Shown: positions 1 through 7,143, counted from the first letter of the stretch. The stretch: 10,349 nucleotides of DNA from Prevotellaceae bacterium (GCA_022508635.1 JAFLUV010000083.1:1-10349), one strand, 5' to 3'. The notes: generated by a model from the sequence alone, not told the origin. Made by a program: numbers and translations.

Positions 1-1
1 C

Positions 2-199
2 ATCATCGAAACAAGAATGCTTGTTCAGCTGAAAGTGAATAGGTTGCAAGCAGAATATGAAATAAACCTTCAACTGAAAGTGTAGCAAACTTTCGGCCGA
101 AGGTAAAGGGATTTCTTATTTAAAATAAAGATATTTCCAGCTGAAAGCAAGGGGACTTTCAAGTGAAAGCAAGGGGAGTTTCAGCCGAAATGGGTACTC
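2..199. repeat. Degenerate 22-base tandem array of short palindromes
   Basis: About nine consecutive units with a 22-base period can be laid out (2-23, 24-45, 46-67, 68-89, 90-111, 112-133, 134-155, 156-177, 178-199). Six carry a clear dyad: TTCAGCTGAA at 24-33, TTCAACTGAA at 69-78, TTCGGCCGAA at 92-101, CAGCTG with flanking TTTC/GAAAG at 134-147, CTTTCAAGTGAAAG at 156-169 and TTCAGCCGAA at 180-189. Their centres are 45, 23, 44, 22 and 22 bases apart, all close to multiples of 22. The spacer after the dyad is also repeated (CAAGGGGA at 148-155 and 170-177). Units 46-67 and 112-133 are badly decayed. The array probably continues beyond the left edge and ends at the murF stop codon. The period is not a multiple of three, so it is unlikely to be coding. 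Function unknown. Confidence 0.8.
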
Positions 200-1505
200 A
201 GAGTGAGGCGATGAAGTCGGGCAGCTGCCAGAGCTTCGTGCCGTTGCTGCCCTTGACGAGGATGGTGGCGTGGCGCGGAATGTCCTTGCGCAGGGCGGCC
301 TTCACTGCATCGACATCGCTGAAGACGCACATGCCTGCAGGGGCTACTTTACCGAACTCCTCCCCTACGAGCCATGTACGCTCCAGCGACATCTTCTGCA
401 GTTGCCTTACGACGCGGCGGTGCTCTTCGAGACTTTCTTCGCCCAGCTCGCGCATGTCGCCCAGTATCACCATCTTGTGACCGTCTGCTCCGAGAGCCGC
501 AAAGTTGGCCAATGCTGCCTCCATGCTCGAGGGATTGGCGTTGTAGGCATCGACGATGAGGCGGTTGCTGCCGGCCTGACGCAGCTCGCTGCGGCTGTTG
601 GTCGGGCGGTAGGAGGCCAGCGCCTCGTCAATCTCCGCGGGCGCTATGCCGAAGCAGAGGCCTGCGGTGATGGCTGCACGCAGGTTGCCGAGGTTGTAGG
701 CTCCGACCAGAGCCGTGCCCACGCTGTGCCAGGACTGCGACGCGCCGTCGCGCCACTCTATCGCGAGGAATGGCGCAGCGGCCGTGACGCGCGCCTCGAC
801 GTAGGGCAAGGCGTCGCGGCCGAGGACGAAGCCGCGGCTGAGGAGCATCTGCACGAGCACGTCGTCCTCTCCGTTGACGAGCACGCGTCCGCCGCGACGG
901 CGCAGGTCGTCGTAGAGCTCGCCCTTCGTGCGCTTCACGCCCTCGAAGCCGCCGAAGCCCTCCAGGTGCGCGCGCCCTACGTTGGTGACAATCCCCCAGT
1001 CGGCCTGCACCATGCGGCAGAGAGCGGCTATCTCGCCCGGATGGTTCGCACCGGTCTCTACGACGGCCATGTCGTGCTCGCCCGCACGTATGCGCAGGAG
1101 CGTCAGCGGCACGCCGATGTGGTTGTTGAGGTTCCCCTCGGTGCAGAGCACGCGCCTGCCGCGCGAGAGGACGGCATGGAGCAGCTCCTTGGTGGTCGTC
1201 TTGCCGTTGGTGCCCGTGACCTGTAGTACCGGTCCTCCCCACGTGCGACGGTGGTGAGCCGCCAGCTGCTGCAAGGTCGACAGCACGTCGTCCACGAGGA
1301 TGAGGCGTCCGTCCTGCCCCGCTGCCTCCGCATCGTCCACCACGGCACGCGCACAGCCCGCCCTCAGCGCCTGCATCGCGTAAGCATTGCCGTCGAACGT
1401 CGCCCCGCGCAACGCAAAGAAAAGACTTCCCTCGGGACAGCGCCGGCTGTCCGTCGTCACCTGCCCGCACCGCAGGTATATGCCGTATAGCTCTTCAATG
1501 TTCAT
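198..1505 (-). CDS. murF: UDP-N-acetylmuramoyl-tripeptide--D-alanyl-D-alanine ligase (MurF)
   Basis: This cytoplasmic ligase adds D-Ala-D-Ala to UDP-MurNAc-tripeptide using ATP, completing the pentapeptide precursor of peptidoglycan. The 435-residue product has the Mur ligase layout. The N-terminal substrate domain carries TTDSRRCPEGSLFFALRG from residue 17. The central ATPase has the P-loop TGTNGKTTTK at 97-106, EGNLNNHIGVP at 123-133 and ETGANHPGE at 150-158. The C-terminal domain carries DAYNANPSSM at 319-328, LGDMRELG at 348-355 and KGSNG at 418-422. The ATG at 1505 was chosen because it starts at the usual family N-terminus; an upstream in-frame ATG at 1520 would add five residues. Length and motifs are complete. 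It is transcribed away from folP, and no other cell-wall gene is visible beside it. The period-22 array starts directly at its stop codon. Function is very secure from motifs. Confidence 0.97.
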   Translation of the reverse strand: MNIEELYGIYLRCGQVTTDSRRCPEGSLFFALRGATFDGNAYAMQALRAGCARAVVDDAEAAGQDGRLILVDDVLSTLQQLAAHHRRTWGGPVLQVTGTNGKTTTKELLHAVLSRGRRVLCTEGNLNNHIGVPLTLLRIRAGEHDMAVVETGANHPGEIAALCRMVQADWGIVTNVGRAHLEGFGGFEGVKRTKGELYDDLRRRGGRVLVNGEDDVLVQMLLSRGFVLGRDALPYVEARVTAAAPFLAIEWRDGASQSWHSVGTALVGAYNLGNLRAAITAGLCFGIAPAEIDEALASYRPTNSRSELRQAGSNRLIVDAYNANPSSMEAALANFAALGADGHKMVILGDMRELGEESLEEHRRVVRQLQKMSLERTWLVGEEFGKVAPAGMCVFSDVDAVKAALRKDIPRHATILVKGSNGTKLWQLPDFIASL

Positions 1506-1539
1506 GGTCGTTTCGCACACATTGTTCCGATTTGGGGCA

Positions 1540-1547
1540 CAAAGTTA
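1540..1547 (-). promoter_or_regulatory. Putative murF promoter, -7 box
   Basis: On the minus strand the octamer TAACTTTG matches the Bacteroidetes -7 consensus TAnnTTTG and lies 34 bases upstream of the murF ATG. The nearest TTTG-like -33 element (TTTTTG, around 1572-1576) is about 24 bases upstream, longer than the usual 19-21, so the upstream half is weak. It sits back to back with the folP promoter. Confidence 0.5.
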
Positions 1548-1565
1548 AACCTTTTTTCTGAAATG

Positions 1566-1597
1566 TTTGCCCAAAAAGAAATTAATGTATAATTTTG
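1566..1597 (+). promoter_or_regulatory. Consensus Bacteroidetes promoter for folP-cdaA-pta-ackA
   Basis: TTTG at 1566-1569, a 20-base spacer and TAATTTTG at 1590-1597 match the Bacteroidetes -33/-7 pattern TTTG-N19-21-TAnnTTTG exactly. Transcription would begin a few bases after 1597, giving a leader of roughly 30-35 bases before the folP start at 1638. This supports the unusual TTG start, because no long untranslated region is needed. The element lies in the 132-base region shared with divergent murF. Confidence 0.8.
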
Positions 1598-1637
1598 CAA
1601 TGCATAATTAACAAAACACAGTTAACAAGACATAGGC

Positions 1638-2471
1638 TTGTCCTCTGCATCACCATACACCATCAACGCCGGCGGCCAGCTGCTCGAACTGCACGCACCG
1701 ATAGTCATGGGCATACTCAACGCCTCGCCCGACTCCTTCTACCGTCACCACGAGGGAGCCGCCTCCATGCGCCGGCACACCGCACGCATGCTGGCAGAGG
1801 GAGCCGCCGTCATCGACGTGGGAGCCTGCTCCACACGGCCGGGAAGCACGCCCGTCAGCCTGGAGGAAGAGACACGGCTGCTGCGCACGGCACTCGAAGC
1901 CGTGCGGCAAGAGGCACCGGAAGCCATCGTCAGCGTCGACACGTTCCGCTCGCAGGTGGCAAGGATGAGCGCCGAGGAATACGGCGTGCAGATAGTCAAC
2001 GACATCAGCGGCGGCAGCATGGACGACGGCATGTGGCGCACCGTGGCAGAGCTCGGCCTGCCCTACGTGCTCACGCACAACGCACCTGTCAGCGAGACCA
2101 GCGACGACGCATTCATGGCAAGCCTCCTGCGCGACCTGGGCAGCAAGGCGGAGAGACTGCACGACATGGGCGTCTGCGACGTCATACTCGACCCCGGCTT
2201 CGGCTTCGGCAAGACGCTCACGCAGAACTACGCACTCATGCGCAACCTCCACGTCCTGCACGAGCTCGGCCTGCCACTGCTCGTCGGCATCAGCCACAAG
2301 AGCATGATACACCGCCTGCTGGGAACCACGCCGGAGGAAGCACTCAACGGCACGACAGTCCTGCACACCGTCGCCCTGCAGAAGGGAGCGCACATCCTGC
2401 GAGCCCACGAGGTGAGGGAAGCCACGGAATGCATTAAGATAACCAACGCAATAAGGGAATGCCAGAAATAA
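1638..2471 (+). CDS. folP: Dihydropteroate synthase (FolP)
   Basis: It condenses 6-hydroxymethyl-7,8-dihydropterin diphosphate with p-aminobenzoate to dihydropteroate in folate synthesis and is the target of sulfonamides. The 277-residue TIM-barrel protein shows MGILNASPDSF at 24-34, TRPG at 66-69, SVDTF at 99-103, VNDISGG at 120-126, DPGFGFGKT at 185-193, GISHKS at 217-222 and RAH at 255-257. These supply the expected pterin and phosphate ligands (N28, T66, R67, D101, N121, D185, K221, R255, H257). The start is TTG at 1638: a TAA at 1623-1625 closes the frame upstream, no ATG lies between, and the next in-frame ATG (1707) would remove the first strand. Two departures are visible. The usual SRK before the second pterin loop reads SHK, and the usual MH after strand five reads TH at 146-147. 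The stop overlaps the cdaA start by 13 bases, suggesting coupled translation. Confidence 0.96.
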   Translation: MSSASPYTINAGGQLLELHAPIVMGILNASPDSFYRHHEGAASMRRHTARMLAEGAAVIDVGACSTRPGSTPVSLEEETRLLRTALEAVRQEAPEAIVSVDTFRSQVARMSAEEYGVQIVNDISGGSMDDGMWRTVAELGLPYVLTHNAPVSETSDDAFMASLLRDLGSKAERLHDMGVCDVILDPGFGFGKTLTQNYALMRNLHVLHELGLPLLVGISHKSMIHRLLGTTPEEALNGTTVLHTVALQKGAHILRAHEVREATECIKITNAIRECQK

Positions 2472-3238
2472 CATTCAAGGACATGGTGGACATCTTCCTC
2501 GTAGCAATCGTACTCTACTATTGCTACAAGGTGATGAAGCAGTCGCGCTCAGTGAACATCTTCTACGGCATCCTGCTCTTCGTCAGCGGCTGGATCATCA
2601 TCAGCAAGGTGCTGGAGATGAAACTCCTCGGCGGCATCCTCGACCAGCTGGTGAGCGTCGGCGCACTTGCCGTCATCATCCTCTTCCAGGAAGACATCCG
2701 TCACTTCTTCTATTATCTCGGAACCCGCCAGCAGGCACACCGCTTCATGCGCTTCTTCCGTCTCGACAAGCACAAGCAGGCCGGCGAGTTCCGCAACAAG
2801 CGCGACACCATCTTCCCCATCCTCATGGCCTGCATGAACATGAGCAGGCAACGCATCGGAGCCCTCATCATACTGCAAAACGACCTGCCGCTGACCGAAT
2901 TCATCCGCACGGGCGAGACCGTGGAAGCCAGAATCAGCCAGCGGCTCATCGAGAACATATTCTTCAAGAACAGTCCACTGCACGACGGCGCCATGATCAT
3001 CGCAAAGGGGAAAATCGCAGCAGCAGCCTGCATCCTGCCCATCAGCCACGACCTGGACATCCCCAAGGAGTTCGGCTTGCGCCACCGCGCCGCCAAGGGC
3101 ATAAGCAAAGAGTCGGACGCACTCGCCATCGTCGTGAGCGAGGAGACAGGCAACATCAGCGCAGCCTACGCCGACATGATGCGCACGCACCTCTCTGCCG
3201 AAGAACTGGAGACAATGCTCATGAAGGGCAAGTTCTGA
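2459..3238 (+). CDS. cdaA: Membrane diadenylate cyclase, CdaA/DacA type
   Basis: It makes cyclic di-AMP from two ATP; this messenger usually controls potassium and osmotic balance and cell-wall state. The 259 residues fit the CdaA family. Three N-terminal membrane helices lie at about 9-26, 31-49 and 56-76, followed by a coiled linker. The cytoplasmic DAC (DisA_N) domain covers about residues 115-250. Both catalytic motifs are intact: DGA at 176-178 in LHDGAMII, and RHR at 208-210 in GLRHRAAKGIS, with the family's downstream SDALAIVVSEETG. The ATG at 2459 lies inside the 3' end of folP. Pairing folP with this gene is a recurrent arrangement in Bacteroidales. No CdaR-like regulator and no phosphodiesterase gene is seen here. 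A 46-base A-rich gap separates it from pta. Confidence 0.95.
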   Translation: MPEITFKDMVDIFLVAIVLYYCYKVMKQSRSVNIFYGILLFVSGWIIISKVLEMKLLGGILDQLVSVGALAVIILFQEDIRHFFYYLGTRQQAHRFMRFFRLDKHKQAGEFRNKRDTIFPILMACMNMSRQRIGALIILQNDLPLTEFIRTGETVEARISQRLIENIFFKNSPLHDGAMIIAKGKIAAAACILPISHDLDIPKEFGLRHRAAKGISKESDALAIVVSEETGNISAAYADMMRTHLSAEELETMLMKGKF

Positions 3239-3284
3239 AGCCCGGACAAAAGAAAGAACCAAGAACACACAAACGATAAACAAC

Positions 3285-4292
3285 ATGACACTATTAGAAC
3301 AAATCATCGCTCACGCCAAGTCCAGCAAGCAGCGCATCGTACTGCCCGAAAGCCTGGAAGAGCGCACGCTGACCGCAGCCGACAGGGCGCTGGCCGACGA
3401 ACTGGCCGACATCATCCTGATAGGCGCGCAAAGCGACATCCTTGCCTTGGCAGACAAGCTGGGGCTCAAGCACATCGGAAAGGCAACCATCATCGACCCT
3501 GCCACAAGCCCGCAGACAGAGACCTATGCACAACTGCTCTACAGCCTGCGCAAGAACAAGGGCATGACCGAAGAGCAGGCACGCAAGCAAGTGCTCGACC
3601 CGCTCTACTTCGGATGCCTCATCATCAAGAGCGGCGATGCCGACGGACAAATCTCCGGCGCGCTCTCCACGACAGGCGACACGCTCCGTCCCGCCCTGCA
3701 AATCATCAAGTGCGCGCCCGGCGTAAGCTGCATCAGCGGAGCAATGCTCATGATTACGCCGGCAAAACAATACGGCGAGGACGGCGTAATCGTAATGGGC
3801 GACGTAGCCGTCAACCCCGTACCCGATGCCAACCAGCTTGCACAGATAGCCGTCTGCACGGCACAGACAGCACGCAACCTGGCAGGCTTCGCCGATCCGC
3901 GCGTTGCAATGCTCAGCTTCAGCACAAAGGGCAGTGCCAGCCATGAGGTGGTGGACAAAGTGGTGGAAGCCACCCGCCGCGCCAAGGAAATGGATCCCAC
4001 CCTGCACATTGACGGCGAGCTGCAAGCCGATGCAGCCCTCGTGCCAAGCGTAGGAGCAAAGAAAGCTCCGGGCAGCGACATAGCAGGCAAGGCCAACGTA
4101 CTGATAGCTCCCAGCCTCGAAGTGGGCAACATCGGCTACAAGCTGGTGCAGCGCCTGGCAGGAGCAGAAGCCATCGGCCCCATCCTGCAAGGCATAGCCC
4201 GTCCCGTCAACGACCTCAGCCGCGGCTGCTCCGTCGACGACATCTACAACATGATAGCCATCACCGCCTGCCAGGCAATGGAGGCAAAGTAG
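3285..4292 (+). CDS. pta: Phosphate acetyltransferase (Pta), short form
   Basis: It converts acetyl-CoA and phosphate to acetyl phosphate and CoA, the first step of acetate formation. At 335 residues it is the short catalytic-only form, with no N-terminal DRTGG or P-loop regulatory domain as in the enterobacterial enzyme. Family segments include DPLYFGCLIIKSGDADGQIS at about 105-124, STTGDTLRP, VMGDVAVNPVP and FSTKGSASH, and near the C-terminus RPVNDLSRGCSVDDIYN. S312, R313 and D319 correspond to the catalytic serine, arginine and aspartate known from Methanosarcina Pta. The ATG at 3285 is followed directly by the usual family N-terminus. It is co-directional with cdaA and lies 83 bases upstream of ackA, its pathway partner, with which it is probably co-transcribed. 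Confidence 0.97.
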   Translation: MTLLEQIIAHAKSSKQRIVLPESLEERTLTAADRALADELADIILIGAQSDILALADKLGLKHIGKATIIDPATSPQTETYAQLLYSLRKNKGMTEEQARKQVLDPLYFGCLIIKSGDADGQISGALSTTGDTLRPALQIIKCAPGVSCISGAMLMITPAKQYGEDGVIVMGDVAVNPVPDANQLAQIAVCTAQTARNLAGFADPRVAMLSFSTKGSASHEVVDKVVEATRRAKEMDPTLHIDGELQADAALVPSVGAKKAPGSDIAGKANVLIAPSLEVGNIGYKLVQRLAGAEAIGPILQGIARPVNDLSRGCSVDDIYNMIAITACQAMEAK

Positions 4293-4375
4293 GCTTCCCC
4301 TGCCCGAACATTTGCAATGCAAGGAGACGGCACGGAAAGAAACACATAATATATAATAATGTATAGACGATAAGC

Positions 4376-5566
4376 ATGAAGATTCTTGTCCTAAACTGCG
4401 GCAGCAGTTCCATAAAATATGCACTCTATGACATGGACGACCGCTCCGTCATCACCAGTGGCGGCATAGAGAAGGTCGGCCTGCCCGATTCCTTTATAAC
4501 CGTAAAGCTGAACGGAGAGAAACACAGGATAGAACGTCCCGTCGAGGAACACACTGCCGGCGTGCAGTTCATTTTCGAAGTACTGACGAAAGGCGAATAT
4601 GCCGTGCTTGGAAGTCTGGACGAGCTGGATGCCGTCGGCCACCGCATGGTGCACGGCGGCGAGAGGTTCAACCTGTCCGTCAGGCTTACGCCAGAGGTAA
4701 TGGAAGCCTTTGCTGCCTGCAACGACCTGGCTCCCCTGCACAACCCTGCCAACATCAAGGGCGTGAATGCCGTATCGGCACTGCTGCCCGAGATACCGCA
4801 GGTGGGTGTCTTCGACACAGCCTTCCACCAGACTATGCCCGACTATGCCTACATGTACGCCCTGCCCTACGAGCTCTACGCGAAGTACGGCGTGCGGCGC
4901 TACGGCTTCCACGGCACCAGCCATCGGTACGTCAGCCGCCGCGTCTGCGAGTTCCTTGGCTGCAAGCCTGAAGAGAAGCGCATCATCACCTGCCACATCG
5001 GAAACGGTGCCTCCGTCGCAGCCGTCAAGCACGGCAAGTGCATGGACACCTCCATGGGGCTCACGCCTCTGGAAGGCCTCGTCATGGGCACGCGCTCCGG
5101 CGACATCGATGCCGGAGCCGTCACTTACCTGATGGACAAGCTGAGCCTTGACACGAAGGGCATCTCCGACCTGCTGAACAAGAAGTCGGGCCTTGCCGGA
5201 GTGAGCGAGCTGAGCAGCGACTTCCGCGACATCCTCGCTGGCATCGCATCGGGCAACGACAAGGCACGGCTGGCAAAGGAGATGTACGTCTACCGCATCA
5301 AGAAGTACATCGGAGCCTATGCAGCCGCAATGGGTGGTGTCGACATCATCCTCTTCACAGGCGGTGCCGGCGAGAACCAGTGGGAAGTGCGCGAAGGAGC
5401 CACGAGCGGCCTCGAGTACATGGGCATCAGGATGGATCGCGAGAAGAACCGCAACTGCCGCGCCACGGAAGCCGTCCTCAGCACCGACGACAGCCCTGTC
5501 ACCGTCTGCTGCATCCCCACCGACGAGGAGCTGATGATTGCCCTCGACACGCAAGCTCTCTGCTAA
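4376..5566 (+). CDS. ackA: Acetate kinase (AckA)
   Basis: It transfers the phosphate of acetyl phosphate to ADP, giving acetate and ATP, the substrate-level phosphorylation typical of fermenting Bacteroidales. The 396 residues match the usual family length. The ASKHA-fold motifs are in order: N7 in VLNCGSSSIKY, R90 in VGHRMVHGGERF, VFDTAFHQTMP, YGFHGTSHRYVS, HIGNGAS, DTSMGLTPLEGLVMGTRSGD (acetate and phosphate site), FTGGAGEN and PTDEELMIA at the C-terminus. No key residue is missing. The 83-base gap after pta contains no TAnnTTTG box, so expression is most likely from upstream. It is the last gene of the block and is followed by a strong hairpin terminator. Confidence 0.98.
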   Translation: MKILVLNCGSSSIKYALYDMDDRSVITSGGIEKVGLPDSFITVKLNGEKHRIERPVEEHTAGVQFIFEVLTKGEYAVLGSLDELDAVGHRMVHGGERFNLSVRLTPEVMEAFAACNDLAPLHNPANIKGVNAVSALLPEIPQVGVFDTAFHQTMPDYAYMYALPYELYAKYGVRRYGFHGTSHRYVSRRVCEFLGCKPEEKRIITCHIGNGASVAAVKHGKCMDTSMGLTPLEGLVMGTRSGDIDAGAVTYLMDKLSLDTKGISDLLNKKSGLAGVSELSSDFRDILAGIASGNDKARLAKEMYVYRIKKYIGAYAAAMGGVDIILFTGGAGENQWEVREGATSGLEYMGIRMDREKNRNCRATEAVLSTDDSPVTVCCIPTDEELMIALDTQALC

Positions 5567-5594
5567 GTATAGCAGGTTGCTTACTTAGAAACAC

Positions 5595-5644
5595 AAAACA
5601 TCCGTGCTGGACTGACCAAATGGTCAATCCGGCACGAATGTTTT
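5595..5644 (+). terminator. Intrinsic terminator after ackA
   Basis: A long hairpin has left arm 5595-5617, loop AAAT at 5618-5621 and right arm 5622-5644. Of 23 positions, 21 pair, including one T-G wobble; the mismatches are 5612/5627 and 5602/5637. The outer right arm ends in TGTTTTAT, which supplies the U tract. It starts 29 bases after the ackA stop. A weaker hairpin (GATTA 5660-5664 with TAATC 5684-5688) followed by T-rich sequence may be a second, backup terminator. Confidence 0.85.
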
Positions 5645-6303
5645 ATAATGGCCTATAGAGATTAGTTTACTTTGTGTAAGAAGTAATCTTTCTTTATCAT
5701 TTTTTCAACCGATTCACATAGTTTTAGCAGTATCCAAAAGTATCATTGAGAAACATCATACGGATGACTGCCATTTGTTGTATGATAAACATGTATCAGC
5801 CCTTATTCCTACTGATTTTGATAGAGGAAAAGTCCTCGTTTGATAAACAAAAGAATGGTTGTCCAGTAATTAAAAGGCAGCAAAACATAAAGGAGTTTTA
5901 CCAGATAGTAACAATTTATTTTATGAAACCGATATCTGTTTCTTACTTTTTTTATATCTTTGCAACATTTTTGGAACGTTTATACGGAATCCTCAGATTT
6001 CAATGAATGATAGCCCAAAACCAAGAAAGCGTTAATAGTCTTTGCCTTTAAGTCTGGAAAACTTACGAGGGGGCGAGTCAACATAACGATCATCTTGTGA
6101 ATATGATGTATGCTTTCCGATACTCTAAATTACGAAGTCACCATATACAAGTATGAGGTTATAGTTATTCGTTTATTCCTCAGGGGTATTTCCAGAATCC
6201 AGGTTAAAATAAACTGTTAATTCACTCCATGCTTTCTTGTTTCAAGAACTAACCGCCGGAAATAGTGGAGGCATCGGCAGAAAAGAGTAAAACAATCTAT
6301 TTT
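5645..6303. other. AT-rich region of about 660 bases without a convincing gene
   Basis: No reading frame on either strand resembles a protein I recognise. The longest frame (5746-6006, plus) reads through a promoter-like box and has no family features. Contents that can be pointed to are a weak hairpin at 5660-5688, a TATCTTTG box at 5955-5962, a ten-codon open frame at 6003-6035 (MNDSPKPRKR), and an imperfect long-range stem pairing 6056-6066 with 6108-6118. The stem encloses a small hairpin (ATCAT 6089-6093 with ATGAT 6103-6107). It may be a long leader of the PH-domain gene, a small RNA gene, or decayed sequence; I cannot tell which. Confidence 0.5.
5955..5962 (+). promoter_or_regulatory. 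Possible promoter -7 box (TATCTTTG)
   Basis: TATCTTTG fits the Bacteroidetes -7 consensus and is identical to the box before the ABC-F gene. No TTTG is present at the expected distance upstream (around 5930-5936), so the -33 half is missing or strongly degenerate. If active, it would give a leader of about 335 bases before the ATG at 6304. Confidence 0.4.
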
Positions 6304-6999
6304 ATGAGAAGTTACGTTAATTCAAATCTTGTAAAGGGCGAAAAGGTTCTTTACGAAGCTCATTATCATTGGAGTATCTGGATCGGTCCTGTTATTCTTA
6401 TCATAATAGGCTTGTTAGCTTGCATTGCAGAGCCCAATGGTCGTGCCTTCGGATTTTCAAGGGCAGACTTTAGGCTTTTCATGAACTTCATGAGATTCTA
6501 TTTAATCGGATTCGGATTTATATGCCTTATAATCACTTATATCAAATATGTTACGGACGAGGTTGCCGTAACCACACAGCGACTTATTACCAAGACAGGG
6601 ATTATTCGTCGCACCACACTGGAGCTAAATCTTCGTAAAGTAGAGACTGTATCCGTCAGTCAAGGGATTTGGGATCGCCTTTTGGGTAGCGGAACCCTTG
6701 AGTATCGAGGCACGGGAGGTACTTTGAATCGAATTCCCAATATAGAAAAACCTTATGAGTTTCGTAAAGCATTTCAAGATGCTTTAGACAAGTACTCAAG
6801 CAATAACATTGAGGAGATTGTTACGCAGGAAACACCTGCAAGGGACATGATATCGGCTCAGAACGTATCACATGCCACATCATCGGCAACAGACATTGCT
6901 GCAAGACTATATCAACTACAGGAACTGCTTGACTCAGGTATCTTGACTCAAGAGGAGTTTGAGTCAGAAAAAATGAAGATTCTTAATCATCCCGTATAA
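6304..6999 (+). CDS. Membrane protein with bacterial PH domain and C-terminal SHOCT domain
   Basis: The 231-residue product has two predicted membrane helices (about 24-42 and 64-82). A bPH_2-type (DUF304) domain covers about 84-162, with the family pattern DEVAVTTQRLITKTGIIRRTT, then LRKVETVSVSQGIWDRLLGSGTL. A polar linker follows, then a SHOCT segment from about 202 to 228 (LYQLQELLDSGILTQEEFESEK). Bacterial PH-domain membrane proteins of this kind are widespread but mostly of unknown role; SHOCT segments are short C-terminal helical units, often on membrane or oligomerising proteins. The ATG at 6304 was chosen because homologues begin with a similar SYV-SNL-GE segment; a GTG at 6265 would add 13 polar residues. 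Base composition is clearly more AT-rich than the folP-ackA block. It stands alone, convergent with the lipoprotein gene. Confidence 0.85.
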   Translation: MRSYVNSNLVKGEKVLYEAHYHWSIWIGPVILIIIGLLACIAEPNGRAFGFSRADFRLFMNFMRFYLIGFGFICLIITYIKYVTDEVAVTTQRLITKTGIIRRTTLELNLRKVETVSVSQGIWDRLLGSGTLEYRGTGGTLNRIPNIEKPYEFRKAFQDALDKYSSNNIEEIVTQETPARDMISAQNVSHATSSATDIAARLYQLQELLDSGILTQEEFESEKMKILNHPV

Positions 7000-7075
7000 A
7001 GACATTATCACGAATCTGGACTTCGTTCTGCAAAATAGTACCTTCCGACGCAATAAAAAAAGCACCCTACCAATA

Positions 7076-7116
7076 CAAAGAGCAACACCTTCCATACAGG
7101 AGAGTGTTGCTCTTTG
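7076..7116. terminator. Hairpin between convergent genes, probable bidirectional terminator
   Basis: CAAAGAGCAACAC at 7076-7088 pairs perfectly with 7104-7116. Four further inner pairs (7090-7093 with 7099-7102, one of them a T-G wobble) continue after one C-A mismatch, leaving loop ATACA. It lies 76 bases after the PH-domain gene and 60 bases beyond the end of the lipoprotein gene. On the minus strand a run of seven T (complement of 7054-7060) follows about 15 bases after the stem; on the plus strand only TCTTTG follows. Termination is therefore plausible in both directions but not textbook in either. Confidence 0.6.
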
Positions 7117-7125
7117 TGATATTTG

Positions 7126-7143
7126 GCAGGGAATATTCCCTGC
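7126..7143. repeat. 18-base perfect palindrome
   Basis: GCAGGGAATATTCCCTGC is a perfect inverted repeat with no loop, followed by CTTTCC-like sequence on the plus strand. It lies between the hairpin at 7076-7116 and the 3' end of the lipoprotein gene. It could be part of that gene's termination region or a binding site for a dimeric protein; nothing else in the window matches the whole palindrome. Confidence 0.6.

Noticed and set aside
2..199. CRISPR array
   Set aside because: The 22-base period holds a degenerate palindrome plus a partly repeated spacer of about ten bases; there is no fixed repeat with unique spacers of 30 bases or more, and no cas gene.
270..1226. Long plus-strand frame opposite murF
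   Set aside because: It is an antisense shadow of a complete, motif-rich murF in GC-rich sequence; its own translation resembles no family.
5735..5742. Minus-strand TAnnTTTG match pointing back to ackA
   Set aside because: There is no -33 element at the expected distance and no downstream gene on that strand; matches to such a short motif are expected by chance in AT-rich sequence.
5746..6006. 86-residue open frame on the plus strand
   Set aside because: It reads through the TATCTTTG promoter-like box, has no recognisable domain, and the sequence is AT-rich with a composition expected of intergenic DNA.
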